From Desulfurellaceae bacterium bin18 (GTDB taxonomy: Bacteria; Desulfobacterota; Binatia; Bin18), in assembly GCA_002238415.1 (NCBI GenBank), contig MPMI01000003.1, forward strand, positions 117,413-181,412: a stretch of DNA of 64,000 nt. Direction: 5' to 3'. A program made the position numbers and the translations under genes. This document shows, piece by piece, positions 28,104-37,705 of this stretch. Within the stretch, counting starts at the first letter, position 1. Each line of letters starts with the position of its first letter. Under the pieces are notes generated by a model. The model searched no databases, was not told the origin of the DNA, and was given only the letters and a program-made list of their open reading frames with translations.

Positions 28104-28245
28104 TTTCTTTTTTCACTGGACGATAAAACTTCCCCCGGACGGCATCGCTCCAGTCTGTACCATCCGGGATATCGCTCGTATCGATATCTTCGTCCAGCAG
28201 GGCCTCCAAAACAGCCACGTCAGCGTTTGTCGGGGAGTGAATCAT
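28093..28245 (-). pseudogene. BrnA-like antitoxin N-terminal part, cut by a repeat
   Basis: The protein has 50 residues: VLEALLDEDIDTSDIPDGTDW, then SDAVRGKFYRPVKK, which is close to the conserved N-terminal half of BrnA-type antitoxins. In full-length relatives a DNA-binding RHH segment (RLDADVLAWF-like) follows. Here sequence after FYRPVKK changes to ETSD and a stop, encoded by the repeat at 28023. It lies 12 bases after the 333-residue gene and could be its last operon member. No BrnT toxin is visible. Confidence 0.5.
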
Positions 28246-28257
28246 TGTTGCTACTTT

Positions 28258-29259
28258 TTATATGTATTGTTCAAAATCGCTTTTAGGCCAAACGCTTTCC
28301 TCTATCTGTTCTCCTATGCTCCACGGCGCGGGGTTTTCACGTTCCCAATGTGCGTTTCGTGTGTAAAGCACCATGTCTGATGACGAGTGCATCGTATCCA
28401 TGAAACGTCCTGCTGTTAAAGCATCATCAAATGAAGGAATCAAAATAGCAGACAACAAAGGTGGAGTTGCCACAAAAACCATCATCGCCCACCACGGACT
28501 ATTTCCTTTGGAGTCGGTACAAATGTAAAAATGCCTATCGATCAGAGTGCCTTGTACCACACACTCTTTTATGGGGACCGTCAGCGGTCTAACCATATTT
28601 TGAAACTCAGAAAAATACTCAACTGCTAATGCAGCTACGATCTCTTTTCGTTTTTTGTTTACGGTGTCTTTGTCAAGAATTTCTTTTACCTTCTCGTAGA
28701 ATATTCCTAATATATCATGGCCCACAAAATAGCCGCTGGCAGATTGAATATATCTATCACCTAACAAATAAACTAATGTCAGGTGGGCTGCTTTTATCAA
28801 CGATACTAGGGTCTGCCATGTACACGCGAGATCAACCTCAAAACGTAAAGTCTCAGGAGGGTCTAAGGACGTTATCACGACATCGCGCCCACCGGGCTTA
28901 TAGCTCTGAGGGAAAAACGGTACTCGGGAATACCCATCAGGAATTATCCCTTTATTATGCGGAACGGTATAGTATTTTTGCTCTCTCCCATTAGCGTATA
29001 GCTTTGGAATATTCCCACCTTCTGTCGGTTTGGAAAACGCCATATCTGTGGCTTCCTTGCCCTGATTTTTTAGCATCAGTACAAAATCTGCCTCGATTTC
29101 TCCAAAGAATCTGTCCACATCTTTCCGTTGTGGAATAGTGATACCAGGTCCACGGATTGCTTTGTTTATTATATGGCCCTTGATTACTTCCGTCTTTTCG
29201 CGCTTGTGGAGTATCGGACAGAAAAAGTCTTTCTTCTTTCCGTTGTTCTTCCTTGCCAT
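28258..29259 (-). CDS. Unknown protein, possibly HNH-like at the N-terminus
   Basis: This protein has 333 residues from the ATG at 29259, which has a strong SD (GAGAGGAGGGTGAA); the open frame extends further but lacks an SD. I do not recognise the family. The N-terminus (KKKDFFCPILHKREKTEVIKGHIINKAI) has a CPIL...GHIIN pattern resembling the start of some HNH-type nucleases, but a full metal site is not evident. No membrane segment is convincing, although PWWAMMVFVATPPLLSAILI is hydrophobic. The gene is clearly AT-richer than the core genome. Order on the minus strand: pentapeptide gene, 55-residue IGGYQP protein, this gene, then the BrnA fragment. Confidence 0.6.
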   Translation of the reverse strand: MARKNNGKKKDFFCPILHKREKTEVIKGHIINKAIRGPGITIPQRKDVDRFFGEIEADFVLMLKNQGKEATDMAFSKPTEGGNIPKLYANGREQKYYTVPHNKGIIPDGYSRVPFFPQSYKPGGRDVVITSLDPPETLRFEVDLACTWQTLVSLIKAAHLTLVYLLGDRYIQSASGYFVGHDILGIFYEKVKEILDKDTVNKKRKEIVAALAVEYFSEFQNMVRPLTVPIKECVVQGTLIDRHFYICTDSKGNSPWWAMMVFVATPPLLSAILIPSFDDALTAGRFMDTMHSSSDMVLYTRNAHWERENPAPWSIGEQIEESVWPKSDFEQYI

Positions 29260-29346
29260 TTCACCCTCCTCTCTACATCCCCCCTGCCCATCTCCTTTCC
29301 CTACTGAATTCAGCAACTGCACGAAAAAAAGGCGGTATAGGACAGA

Positions 29347-29514
29347 TCATTTCTTCCCGCTGCTTCTTCCTATCCTGGGGGGAGACGGCGGTTTTTTCGG
29401 AGAGAAATCACTGGTTAAAGGCTGATAACCACCTATAACGCGCCTGGGTTGATGGACGGCTTTCTCACAGAGAGTACGGGAAGGTAAGACAGATTTCTTA
29501 TTTTTTCTCATCAT
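29347..29514 (-). CDS. Small IGGYQP-motif protein of 55 residues
   Basis: Starts with two Met codons at 29514/29511 behind SD GGAGAAAAT and ends TGA at 29347. It has a basic N-terminus (MMRKNKKSVLPS), then RVIGGYQPLTSDFSPKKPPS and PPRIGRSSGKK. The C-terminal 30 residues are conserved, with amino-acid-level similarity and different DNA, in the chimeric ORF ending at 23840 (IGGYQP, KPPS, PP-K/R-IG-K/R-SS-x-KK). Substitutions such as K/R favour real coding. It resembles a small secreted or unstructured Pro-rich peptide, but no function is known to me. It lies between the pentapeptide gene and the 333-residue gene. Confidence 0.6.
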   Translation of the reverse strand: MMRKNKKSVLPSRTLCEKAVHQPRRVIGGYQPLTSDFSPKKPPSPPRIGRSSGKK

Positions 29515-29581
29515 ATTTTCTCCTAAGGGCTATCCTGCCAAAACCCTATCATTCCGATATCGTCGGCAGCTACGGCTCGGA

Positions 29582-30940
29582 TTACTTGATACGAAAGTGG
29601 TTCCGTACCGCCAGCAAAAACAAGAAGATCATCACCGCCGAGAACAGAACCTGGGGTACGCTGAGGAAAGACACCACGTCGGGGATTGTCGGTCGGAACG
29701 GATTCTCACTCTGTACGCCGTATAGGCAGGCATGGAACTGTGGTAGCGTATCTCCGAAGCCTGACAGCGCCGGTAGGCTTCTATGCAGAGAAAGACCAAG
29801 CGCCGAAACCCAAGGCTTGCCCGTTCCCTCGATACACTCCAAAAGGAACCATTCGCTGCCTCCTGGATGGTGGCTGAGATAAATCCCGGCGAAGACCAAC
29901 ACTCCCACAGCCCACCACAGCAGCGGACGAATCAGCGAGCGTCCGAAATCCGAGAAAATTTGGTAGAACAGGCCGAGCCAGAACGAGGCGTGCGAATACC
30001 TATCCGTCACTCCGCGTCGGGCCAGCAACTCGCCTCGGAAGAAAAGTTGCTCGCTCGCGTGGTCGTGACCCTGCGCTGCCAATCGTTTCAACGCACGCCA
30101 GCGCCCCTCCTTCTCTAAATCGCCTCTAAAGAAGGATTTAATCGCAGTAAAGGATATGTTTCGGGAACGCTGTGACTCGATATTGACGTTATCCAGCCGT
30201 GGCGCTTCTACAAAGGTTGCCTGGTGGAAGTCAGGAACTTCCATAAACTCTGCATTGGCCATCGTGAATTCGGAATTTCCTTGAACAGCCCTGAAATCCG
30301 CTCTGGCGCGAAATTTTGCCCCATCAAAGCTTGTAAATTTCTCGAATGTAGAAGGCCTGAACGTAGCGGCTCCCTCGAAGGTTGCCTCATCGAACGTAGC
30401 AGCCCCCTTGAAGGTCACCGCCCCGAACGTAGCGGTCCCCTTGAAGGTCACCGCCCCGAACTCAGTGCCTCCTGTGAATGTTGTCTCCCAGAACCAAACA
30501 TTCTCTTCGAAGGTCGCCTCCTTGAACCTAGTAGTCCCCTTGAAGGTCGCCTCCTCAAACTTGGCGAAATCCGTGAAGGTTGCCCTCTCGAACTCAGCGG
30601 CCCCCTCGAAGGTTGCCCTCTCGAACGTAGTGTCCCCCTTGAAGGTCACCTCCTCAAACTTAGCGAAATCCGTGAAGATCGCTCCCTCGAACCCAGCAGC
30701 CCCCTCAAAGGTCGCCCCCTCGAACGTAGTAGTTCCATTGAAGGTCACCCTGTAGAATGGAGCATGGCCGGGGAATATGAATCCTGAGAAATCTGCATTA
30801 ATGATGGGAGACCCGAAAGCTACTCTCGCTGCATCCTTCCACGCTTTACTGTTTTCGCGGCATGCCAACATACTATCAGCCCACTCGTTCCACTTCTCTC
30901 GGCCCTGTTTGTAGAGCCTTAGAGATTCATCCACGTTCAT
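29582..30940 (-). CDS. Pentapeptide-repeat protein with C-terminal two-helix membrane domain, copy 2
   Basis: A 452-residue paralogue of the protein at 25098, with the same architecture: N-terminal helical start (MNVDESLRLYKQGREKWNEWAD), then about 190 residues of F-x-x-A-(T)-F repeats (TFEGAAGFEGAIFTDFAKFE), the conserved linker (RALKRLAAQGHDHASEQLFF) and the two membrane segments (LLWWAVGVLVFAGIYLSHH, VPQVLFSAVMIFLFLLAVR). The linker and membrane half are nearly identical between copies, while the repeat region differs in length and order. This looks like recent duplication with repeat shuffling. The function is unknown; channel-like topology is inferred only. Confidence 0.8.
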   Translation of the reverse strand: MNVDESLRLYKQGREKWNEWADSMLACRENSKAWKDAARVAFGSPIINADFSGFIFPGHAPFYRVTFNGTTTFEGATFEGAAGFEGAIFTDFAKFEEVTFKGDTTFERATFEGAAEFERATFTDFAKFEEATFKGTTRFKEATFEENVWFWETTFTGGTEFGAVTFKGTATFGAVTFKGAATFDEATFEGAATFRPSTFEKFTSFDGAKFRARADFRAVQGNSEFTMANAEFMEVPDFHQATFVEAPRLDNVNIESQRSRNISFTAIKSFFRGDLEKEGRWRALKRLAAQGHDHASEQLFFRGELLARRGVTDRYSHASFWLGLFYQIFSDFGRSLIRPLLWWAVGVLVFAGIYLSHHPGGSEWFLLECIEGTGKPWVSALGLSLHRSLPALSGFGDTLPQFHACLYGVQSENPFRPTIPDVVSFLSVPQVLFSAVMIFLFLLAVRNHFRIK

Positions 30941-31014
30941 CTTTGATTCCTGTCCCTGAGCGTGTCGCCCTTACATGAGCGGGTTCGCTCACTGTATTGT
31001 CCACTCAATGTACG

Positions 31015-31030
31015 AAAACCGAGCCTCGGC
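31015..31030 (-). terminator. Weak hairpin after recG
   Basis: The minus strand reads GCCGAGGCTCGGTTTTCG immediately after the recG stop (31031). This gives a CCGAG/CTCGG stem followed by a short T run, a weak intrinsic terminator for the pyr-recG operon. Confidence 0.35.
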
Positions 31031-33268
31031 TCAGCCCACCCTGGCCAGTTCCAGGCGGCCGACCCAGCGGTCTTCGAGGACGGCGCGCAGGCGGCGGGAC
31101 TCGGGGGTGGTCAGGTTGGGGTCGCGTTCGAGCCAGGTCAGGGCCTCGTCCCGCGCGGTTTCCAGCAGTTTGCTGTCACGCACGATATTGGCCACCCGGA
31201 AGTCGGGCATCCCGGACTGACGCGTGCCCAGAAACTCGCCCGGCCCGCGAAACGCCAGGTCGGCTTCGGCAATTTTGAAGCCGTCGTCAGTTTCCGTCAT
31301 CACCTGTAGACGCCGCTGGGACTCGTCGCCCGGCGCGTATTGGGCCAGCAGCAAACACAAGGAAGCCGCTTGCCCGCGCCCGACTCGACCGCGCAACTGG
31401 TGCAACTGGGCCAGGCCGAAGCGCTCGGCATGTTCAATCACAATGACGGTCGCGTTCGGCACGTCGATGCCGACCTCAATGACGGTGGTCGAAACCAGCA
31501 AGTGATGCTGGCCAGCCTTGAAGCGCTGCATGACCGCGTCTTTTTCGTTGCCCTTCATGCGGCCATGCACGAGGCCGACCGAATAGTCGGCAAAGAAAGT
31601 CTGCGCCAGCTCTTTGGCCATGGAGGTCGCAGCCTTGAGGTCGGACTTCTCCGATTCCTCAACCAGTGGATAGACGACATAGGCTTGATGGCCCTGTTCG
31701 ATCTGGTCTTTGACGAGTTGATAGACTTTTTTTCGCTCGCCTTCATGGAACACCTGGGTCGTGATCGGCTTGCGGCCCGGCGGGCGTTCGTCCAGGGCCG
31801 AGACATCCAGATCACCGTACAGGGTCAGGGCCAGGGTGCGGGGGATCGGGGTCGCGGTCAGCAGCAGAATATCCGGATTCGCACCGCGTTTTCGCAGGGC
31901 GGCGCGCTGCATCACCCCAAATCGATGCTGCTCATCCACAATGGCCAAGCCCAGATGCCGAAAGCGTACGCCCTCCTGGATCAGGGCGTGCGTGCCAACC
32001 GCAATCTCGACCTCGCCCCGTTCCAAGAGACCATAGATCTCCTGTTTCCGTTTTGGGCGGATTTCTCCGGTCAGCAAGGTCATGGAGAGACCGAGTTGCT
32101 CGGCCAGCGGCGTCAGCGTCCGGTAGTGCTGCTCGGCCAAGAGTTCCGTCGGAGCCATAAAGGCCACCTGGTAGCCGCTGTCGAGGGCGGCCAGAGCCGC
32201 AAAGAAGGCCACGATCGTCTTGCCCGACCCAACATCTCCCTGGACCAGGCGGTTCATCGGGTGGGGAGCGGCCATATCCTGAAAAATCGCCTCAACCACC
32301 CGCTCCTGGGCTGCGGTCAATTGAAACGGCAGGATACCATATATCTGCTGGACGAGCGGCCCCGGCACAATGGACAGCCCCTCTTCCCGGACGGTATTGC
32401 GCCGGCGCAGCGCCATGCCCAGTTGCAAATAAAAGAGTTCATCAAACACCACGGCCCGGTGCGCCTGAGAGGTGGCCTCGTTGAGTTCAACAACCTCGGC
32501 GTCGAGCGAGGGAACGTGTAACTGTCGCAGGGCGCGATTGAGCGGCATCAGGTGCAGGCGCTCGCAGATTTCCTGCGGCACGCCGTTGGAAACCTGATCG
32601 ACATAGCGGTCAACCGCACCATGCACGATACGCCGCATGGCAGCCACCGTCATTTCGGTGGTCTTATTATAAATGGGCAGGACGCGGGCGGTCTCGTCGT
32701 CTTCTTCCAGCGGCTCCATGTCCGGGTGGATCATCCACTTACCACCCTTCATGCCCTTCTCGACCTTGCCGTACAGCAGGACCCGCTGGCCAAGCTGATA
32801 GCGCTGCTGAAAATAGCGATGCTGATGATACCACAGCAGGAAGAGAAAGCCGGTTTCGTCTCGGACAACGGCTTCGAGCACCCAGCGACGCCGGCGGGCC
32901 AGAAAGCGCCGCTCCATCCGGGCGATCTGGCCGCTGACCGCCGTCTCATCTCCCACCTGAAGATGACAAATTTGCTTGATTTCGCGCCGGTCCTGGTAGC
33001 GGAAGGGAATATGGTAGAGCAGGTCTTCGACCGTTTCTATACCAAGCCGCGCCAACTGCTCAGCCCGACGCGGTCCCACGCCTTTGACATACTGCACCGA
33101 ATTTTTGAGCGGCGGCGGACGCGGACGAAAGGAGCGCGCTGGAGCAGCATTCCCTTTCTCTCCCTCCTTGCTAAGGGGGGCTGGGGGGGATGACCGATCA
33201 AAGAGACGGGGAGTTTCAGCCGCCTTTCGACTTTCCACCTCCCCGCCTTTCGACTTTCCGCCAGCCAT
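31031..33268 (-). CDS. recG: ATP-dependent DNA helicase RecG
   Basis: RecG remodels stalled replication forks and Holliday junctions. It has about 745 residues with an OB-fold wedge domain (SVQYVKGVGPRRAEQLARLG), then helicase motifs: Walker A GDVGSGKTIVAF, DEQHRFG, TATPIPRTLALT, VEVGIDVPNATV and QLRGRVGRG. The preferred ATG is 33268 with SD AAGAGGGG; ATG 33295 is also in frame and overlaps carB. A low-complexity N-terminal stretch (SSPPAPLSKEGEKGN) is the translation of a dispersed repeat (33151-33195). It is the last gene of the pyr transcript, with carB just upstream. Confidence 0.93.
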   Translation of the reverse strand: MAGGKSKGGEVESRKAAETPRLFDRSSPPAPLSKEGEKGNAAPARSFRPRPPPLKNSVQYVKGVGPRRAEQLARLGIETVEDLLYHIPFRYQDRREIKQICHLQVGDETAVSGQIARMERRFLARRRRWVLEAVVRDETGFLFLLWYHQHRYFQQRYQLGQRVLLYGKVEKGMKGGKWMIHPDMEPLEEDDETARVLPIYNKTTEMTVAAMRRIVHGAVDRYVDQVSNGVPQEICERLHLMPLNRALRQLHVPSLDAEVVELNEATSQAHRAVVFDELFYLQLGMALRRRNTVREEGLSIVPGPLVQQIYGILPFQLTAAQERVVEAIFQDMAAPHPMNRLVQGDVGSGKTIVAFFAALAALDSGYQVAFMAPTELLAEQHYRTLTPLAEQLGLSMTLLTGEIRPKRKQEIYGLLERGEVEIAVGTHALIQEGVRFRHLGLAIVDEQHRFGVMQRAALRKRGANPDILLLTATPIPRTLALTLYGDLDVSALDERPPGRKPITTQVFHEGERKKVYQLVKDQIEQGHQAYVVYPLVEESEKSDLKAATSMAKELAQTFFADYSVGLVHGRMKGNEKDAVMQRFKAGQHHLLVSTTVIEVGIDVPNATVIVIEHAERFGLAQLHQLRGRVGRGQAASLCLLLAQYAPGDESQRRLQVMTETDDGFKIAEADLAFRGPGEFLGTRQSGMPDFRVANIVRDSKLLETARDEALTWLERDPNLTTPESRRLRAVLEDRWVGRLELARVG
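33151..33195. repeat. CTCCTTGCTAAGGGGGGCT repeat inside recG
   Basis: The plus strand reads CCCTTTCTCTCCCTCCTTGC followed by a G-rich tract. Its complement translates to SPPAPLSKEGEKGN, a signature of a repeat found in many genomes. It lies in frame in the RecG N-terminal linker. Confidence 0.6.
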
Positions 33269-33275
33269 ACCCCTC

Positions 33276-36200
33276 TTACCCGTGCTCTTCACCATGATAA
33301 GCCTGGAGCGGGCACACGCCGAGCAGGCCCTGCTTGAGGCGGGCAATGCCTTCGACTGCCGCTCCCGCTCCCGCCACCGTCGTAAAATACGGCACCTGAC
33401 ACTCCAGGGAACTCCGCCGAATCGAAAAGGAATCCTTAATGGACTGCGCCCCCTCGGTCGTATTAATGACCAGATCGATCGAGCCCGCCTGGAGGGCATC
33501 CACAATATGCGGAGAACCTTCCAGGACTTTATTCACCATCTCAACCGACAGCCCGTGCTGCTGGAGAAATGCACAGGTGCCGCGCGTCGCCACCATAGAG
33601 AAGCCATTCTCCGCCAACTGTTTGGCAATAGGCAGGGTGGCAGGCTTATCGCGGTCACGAACACTCAAGAAGACCTTGCCCGTTTCCGGCAAGATATTCC
33701 CCGCCGCAAATTGCGCTTTGACAAAAGCCATGGCAAAGGACTGGTCCACCCCCATGACCTCGCCGGTTGACTTCATCTCCGGTCCCAGGATGGTGTCCAC
33801 ACCGGGGAATTTGATAAACGGAAACACCGCTTCTTTAACATTGACGTGGTCGGGAATGACTTCCTGGGTAAAACCCAGTTCGTCCAAGGTTTTGCCCGCC
33901 ATGACGCGCGCGGCTATTTTTGCCAGCGGGACGCCGATGGACTTACTCACAAACGGCACGGTGCGGGAGGCGCGCGGATTCACCTCGATCAGAAAAACCT
34001 GCTGATCCTTGACGGCGAACTGGATATTCATCAGGCCAACCACACCCAACTCTTGGGCCAGCAGGGTGGTTTGCCGTCGGATTTCAGCCTGCACAGCGGC
34101 GGACAAGGTACGCGGCGGGAGCGAACACGCACTGTCACCGGAGTGGATACCGGCGAGTTCGATATGTTCCATAATGCCGCCGATCACCACTCGCTGGCCG
34201 TCGCTCAGAGCGTCCACATCAACCTCGGTGGCGTCGTCCAGGAATTTATCGATCAGGACCGGCCGCTCCGCGGACACGGACACGGCCTCGCGCATATAGC
34301 GTCGCAGGCTTGTCTCGTCATACACCAGTTCCATAGCCCGCCCGCCCAGGACATAGGAAGGACGAACCAGCACCGGATAGGCAATGTCCTGGGCAATAAC
34401 TACGGCTTCCTCAACCGACCGGGCGGTGCCATTGGCCGGCTGTCGCAGGCCGAGCCGTTCGAGCATACGCTTGAACCGTTCGCGGTCCTCGGCCCGGTCG
34501 ATCGCATCCGGCGGCGTGCCCAGGATCGGCACCCCGGCCTGTTCGAGCGGCACGGCCAGCTTGAGCGGCGTCTGCCCGCCGAACTGGACAATGACGCCAT
34601 GCGGCTGTTCGCGCTGCACAATACTCAGCACATCTTCCAGCGTCAGCGGCTCGAAATACAGCTTGTCTGATGTGTCATAATCCGTACTGACGGTCTCAGG
34701 ATTACAGTTCACCATAATGGCTTCAAAGCCGTCTTCTTTGAGCGCAAAGGCCGCGTGCACGCAGCAATAGTCGAACTCGATGCCCTGGCCGATCCGATTC
34801 GGCCCGCCACCCAGAATGATCACCTTCTTGCGGTCGGTCGGCTGGGACTCGTCTTCGCCTTCGTAGGTTGAGTATAAATAGGGTGTATGGGCCACAAATT
34901 CAGCCGCGCAGGTGTCTACTGTTTTATAGACCGGAATCACACCCAGACGTTCGCGTTCGGCCCGGACGGCATCCTCGCTGACACCAAGCAGACGGCCAAG
35001 ATGGACATCGGAAAAGCCCATCTGTTTCGCCCGGCGTAACAGGCCGGGCGGTAATGCCGCCACGACCTCCGTCGGTTTGGCGACGGCCCCGGTAGTCTCT
35101 TCTAGCCCCTTCGCCCGCTGGACTTCCTTCTCACACTCTAGGATCTGCACGATATTATCCAGAAACCACGGATCGATTTTTGACAGCTGATAGAGTTCAT
35201 CCACACCCATGCCCAGGCGGAGCGCTTCCGCCACAGACCACAATCGCTGGGCGTTGGGGGTTTGCAGGGACGCGCGAATGGCGTCGAGCGGGGTCTCAAC
35301 GCTGCCGTTTATCGATTCAAACCCGTAGCTGTCGATTTCGAGCGAACGCAGGGCTTTCTGGAGCGCCTCCTTGAAGGTCCGGCCTATGGACATGGCCTCG
35401 CCGACCGATTTCATTTGCGGTCCGAGCAAATCCCGCGCTTGGGGGAATTTGTCAAAAGTAAAACGCGGCACCTTGACCACCACATAGTCGATCGTGGGTT
35501 CAAAAGAGGCTGGCGTTTCGCGCGTAATATCATTCGGAATTTCGTCCAGGGTGTAGCCCACGGCCAGCTTTGCGGCAATTTTGGCAATCGGAAATCCGGT
35601 CGCTTTACTCGCCAGTGCCGAGGAACGGGACACGCGCGGGTTCATTTCAATAACGACCAACCGGCCGGTCTCCGGGTGGACGGCGAACTGGATATTGGAC
35701 CCACCCGTGTCCACCCCGATTTCACGGATAATGCGCAACGCCGCATCCCGCATGAGTTGGTATTCCTTATCGGTCAGGGTCTGGGCGGGCGCCACCGTAA
35801 TGGAATCGCCAGTATGAACGCCGAGCGGATCGAAATTTTCGATGGAGCAGATGATGACCACATTGTCCTGGGTGTCACGCATCACTTCCAATTCAAACTC
35901 TTTCCAACCGGCAATCGACTCTTCAATCAGGACCTCATGCGTGGGAGAGGCCTGTAAGCCCCACTCAACAATGGTCTGAAACTCTTGCGGTGTTTGGACG
36001 ATCCCACCCCCGGCCCCCCCCAGGGTGCGGGACGGCCGGATAATCAACGGCAGGCCCAAGGTCTCGCGTAAGACGTAGGCTTCCTCAAGAGAATGGATAC
36101 AGCCGCTCCGAGGCAGATCCAGCCCGATGCGCTCCATGGCCGCCTTGAACAAATCCCGATCTTCGGCTTTCTTGATGGCCGGCAGCTTGGCCCCGATGAG

Positions 36201-36542
36201 TTCTACTCCGTAGCGGTCGAGAATACCCCCTTCGGCCAGGTCAATGGCCAGATTCAAACCGGTCTGGCCGCCAATGGTCGGCAGCAAGGCGTCCGGGCGT
36301 TCTCTTTCAATAATTTTTTCAAGGACAGGCCGGGTCAGCGGTTCAATATAGGTCCGGTCCGCAAAATCGGGGTCGGTCATAATCGTGGCCGGATTCGAGT
36401 TGACCAGTATGACGCGGTAGCCCTCCTCTTTGAGTGCCTTACAGGCTTGGGTGCCCGAGTAATCGAATTCGCACGCCTGGCCAATCACAATGGGGCCGGA
36501 ACCGATCAGTAAAATGGAATGAAGGTCTGTACGCTTGGGCAT
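33276..36542 (-). CDS. carB: Carbamoyl-phosphate synthase large subunit
   Basis: This 1088-residue enzyme makes carbamoyl phosphate with CarA-supplied ammonia, for pyrimidine and arginine synthesis. It has two homologous ATP-grasp halves: [20 protein letters not shown] opening the first, and [20 protein letters not shown] opening the second. It has ATP-grasp motifs [13 protein letters not shown] and [12 protein letters not shown], and the C-terminal MGS allosteric domain (ISK-like, [17 protein letters not shown]). The length is normal for single-chain CarB. It follows carA by 23 bases. Confidence 0.98.
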   Translation of the reverse strand: MPKRTDLHSILLIGSGPIVIGQACEFDYSGTQACKALKEEGYRVILVNSNPATIMTDPDFADRTYIEPLTRPVLEKIIERERPDALLPTIGGQTGLNLAIDLAEGGILDRYGVELIGAKLPAIKKAEDRDLFKAAMERIGLDLPRSGCIHSLEEAYVLRETLGLPLIIRPSRTLGGAGGGIVQTPQEFQTIVEWGLQASPTHEVLIEESIAGWKEFELEVMRDTQDNVVIICSIENFDPLGVHTGDSITVAPAQTLTDKEYQLMRDAALRIIREIGVDTGGSNIQFAVHPETGRLVVIEMNPRVSRSSALASKATGFPIAKIAAKLAVGYTLDEIPNDITRETPASFEPTIDYVVVKVPRFTFDKFPQARDLLGPQMKSVGEAMSIGRTFKEALQKALRSLEIDSYGFESINGSVETPLDAIRASLQTPNAQRLWSVAEALRLGMGVDELYQLSKIDPWFLDNIVQILECEKEVQRAKGLEETTGAVAKPTEVVAALPPGLLRRAKQMGFSDVHLGRLLGVSEDAVRAERERLGVIPVYKTVDTCAAEFVAHTPYLYSTYEGEDESQPTDRKKVIILGGGPNRIGQGIEFDYCCVHAAFALKEDGFEAIMVNCNPETVSTDYDTSDKLYFEPLTLEDVLSIVQREQPHGVIVQFGGQTPLKLAVPLEQAGVPILGTPPDAIDRAEDRERFKRMLERLGLRQPANGTARSVEEAVVIAQDIAYPVLVRPSYVLGGRAMELVYDETSLRRYMREAVSVSAERPVLIDKFLDDATEVDVDALSDGQRVVIGGIMEHIELAGIHSGDSACSLPPRTLSAAVQAEIRRQTTLLAQELGVVGLMNIQFAVKDQQVFLIEVNPRASRTVPFVSKSIGVPLAKIAARVMAGKTLDELGFTQEVIPDHVNVKEAVFPFIKFPGVDTILGPEMKSTGEVMGVDQSFAMAFVKAQFAAGNILPETGKVFLSVRDRDKPATLPIAKQLAENGFSMVATRGTCAFLQQHGLSVEMVNKVLEGSPHIVDALQAGSIDLVINTTEGAQSIKDSFSIRRSSLECQVPYFTTVAGAGAAVEGIARLKQGLLGVCPLQAYHGEEHG

Positions 36543-36565
36543 GGTGTCTATCTGCTGGTCAGGAA

Positions 36566-37705
36566 TCAGCCGCGAAACTGCTCCATCAGCGCGGTGAAGC
36601 GCCGAAATAAATAGTCTGCGTCATGGGGACCCGGAGAAGACTCCGGATGGTACTGCACGGAAAAGAGGGGCTCCTGCGTATGCCGCAAGCCTTCAACCGT
36701 CCGGTCGTTCAGGTTGAGGTGGGTGACTTCCGCCCGCTCTTGCAACGAATCGACATCGACACAGAAACCGTGATTCTGCGCCGTAATTTCAACCTTCCGG
36801 GTTGCGAGATCCATCACCGGCTGATTGCCCCCGTGATGACCGAATTTGAGTTTATAGGTCTGCCCGCCCAACGCCAGACCCAGAATCTGGTGTCCCAGAC
36901 AGATACCAAACAAGGGGACTTTTCCGACCAGGGCGGCGATATTCTCCTTGGCATACGGCAACGCATCCGGGTCGCCCGGCCCATTCGATAAGAAAACACC
37001 ATCCGGCTTGAGGCCCAGGACTTCTGCCGCAGGCGTGTGGGCCGGCACGACCCGCACCCGACAGCCTGCCTCAACCAGATGGCGCAGGATGTTGAACTTC
37101 ACGCCAAAATCGTAAGCAACCACAGAGAAGCGCGGCTCGGGTACACGGCCTGTCCCTTGCTGGCGATAGCCGCCCTCCAACTCCCAATAGCCTTGAGACC
37201 AGTCGTACGGCTCGCGACAGGTGACCTCTTTGACCAGGTCACGTCCAACCAAGCTTGGGGCGGCTTGCGCTTTTTCCACCAAACGCTTGGCATCGAGGTC
37301 ACGGGTCGAGATCACGCCCTGTTGGGCGCCGCCGTCGCGAATGCGACGGACGAGCGCCCGGGTATCAATGCCCTGAATGCCCACGATGTCATGCTCGCAC
37401 ATATAGGCGGCCAGGCTCTTCTGAGCCCGCCAGTTGCTGGGCCGTTCCCAGTATTCCTTGACCACAAAGCCTTCAACAAAAGGCTGACGGGATTCAACAT
37501 CTTCGGTATTGACCCCGACATTGCCGATCTCGGGATAGGTCATGGTGACGATCTGGCCTGTATAGGAGGGATCGGTGAGAATTTCCTGATAGCCAGTCAG
37601 CGAAGTGTTGAAGACGATCTCGCCGACCACTTCTCCCTGAGCGCCAAAAGCGCTCCCCTCAAAAACTGTCCCATCGGCAAGGGCTAAGAGTGCTGTGGGT
37701 CTCAC
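36566..37705 (-). CDS. carA: Carbamoyl-phosphate synthase small subunit (glutaminase)
   Basis: CarA splits glutamine to feed ammonia to CarB. The 379 residues show an N-terminal small-subunit domain ([36 protein letters not shown]) and a C-terminal class I amidotransferase with the nucleophile in [16 protein letters not shown] and the His in QFHPE-like [14 protein letters not shown]. The GTG at 37705 overlaps the pyrC stop by 4 bases, indicating coupling. Confidence 0.97.
   Translation of the reverse strand: MRPTALLALADGTVFEGSAFGAQGEVVGEIVFNTSLTGYQEILTDPSYTGQIVTMTYPEIGNVGVNTEDVESRQPFVEGFVVKEYWERPSNWRAQKSLAAYMCEHDIVGIQGIDTRALVRRIRDGGAQQGVISTRDLDAKRLVEKAQAAPSLVGRDLVKEVTCREPYDWSQGYWELEGGYRQQGTGRVPEPRFSVVAYDFGVKFNILRHLVEAGCRVRVVPAHTPAAEVLGLKPDGVFLSNGPGDPDALPYAKENIAALVGKVPLFGICLGHQILGLALGGQTYKLKFGHHGGNQPVMDLATRKVEITAQNHGFCVDVDSLQERAEVTHLNLNDRTVEGLRHTQEPLFSVQYHPESSPGPHDADYLFRRFTALMEQFRG

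Noticed and set aside
31340..32521. 393-codon plus-strand ORF
   Set aside because: Antisense of recG helicase motifs; composition of a shadow frame.
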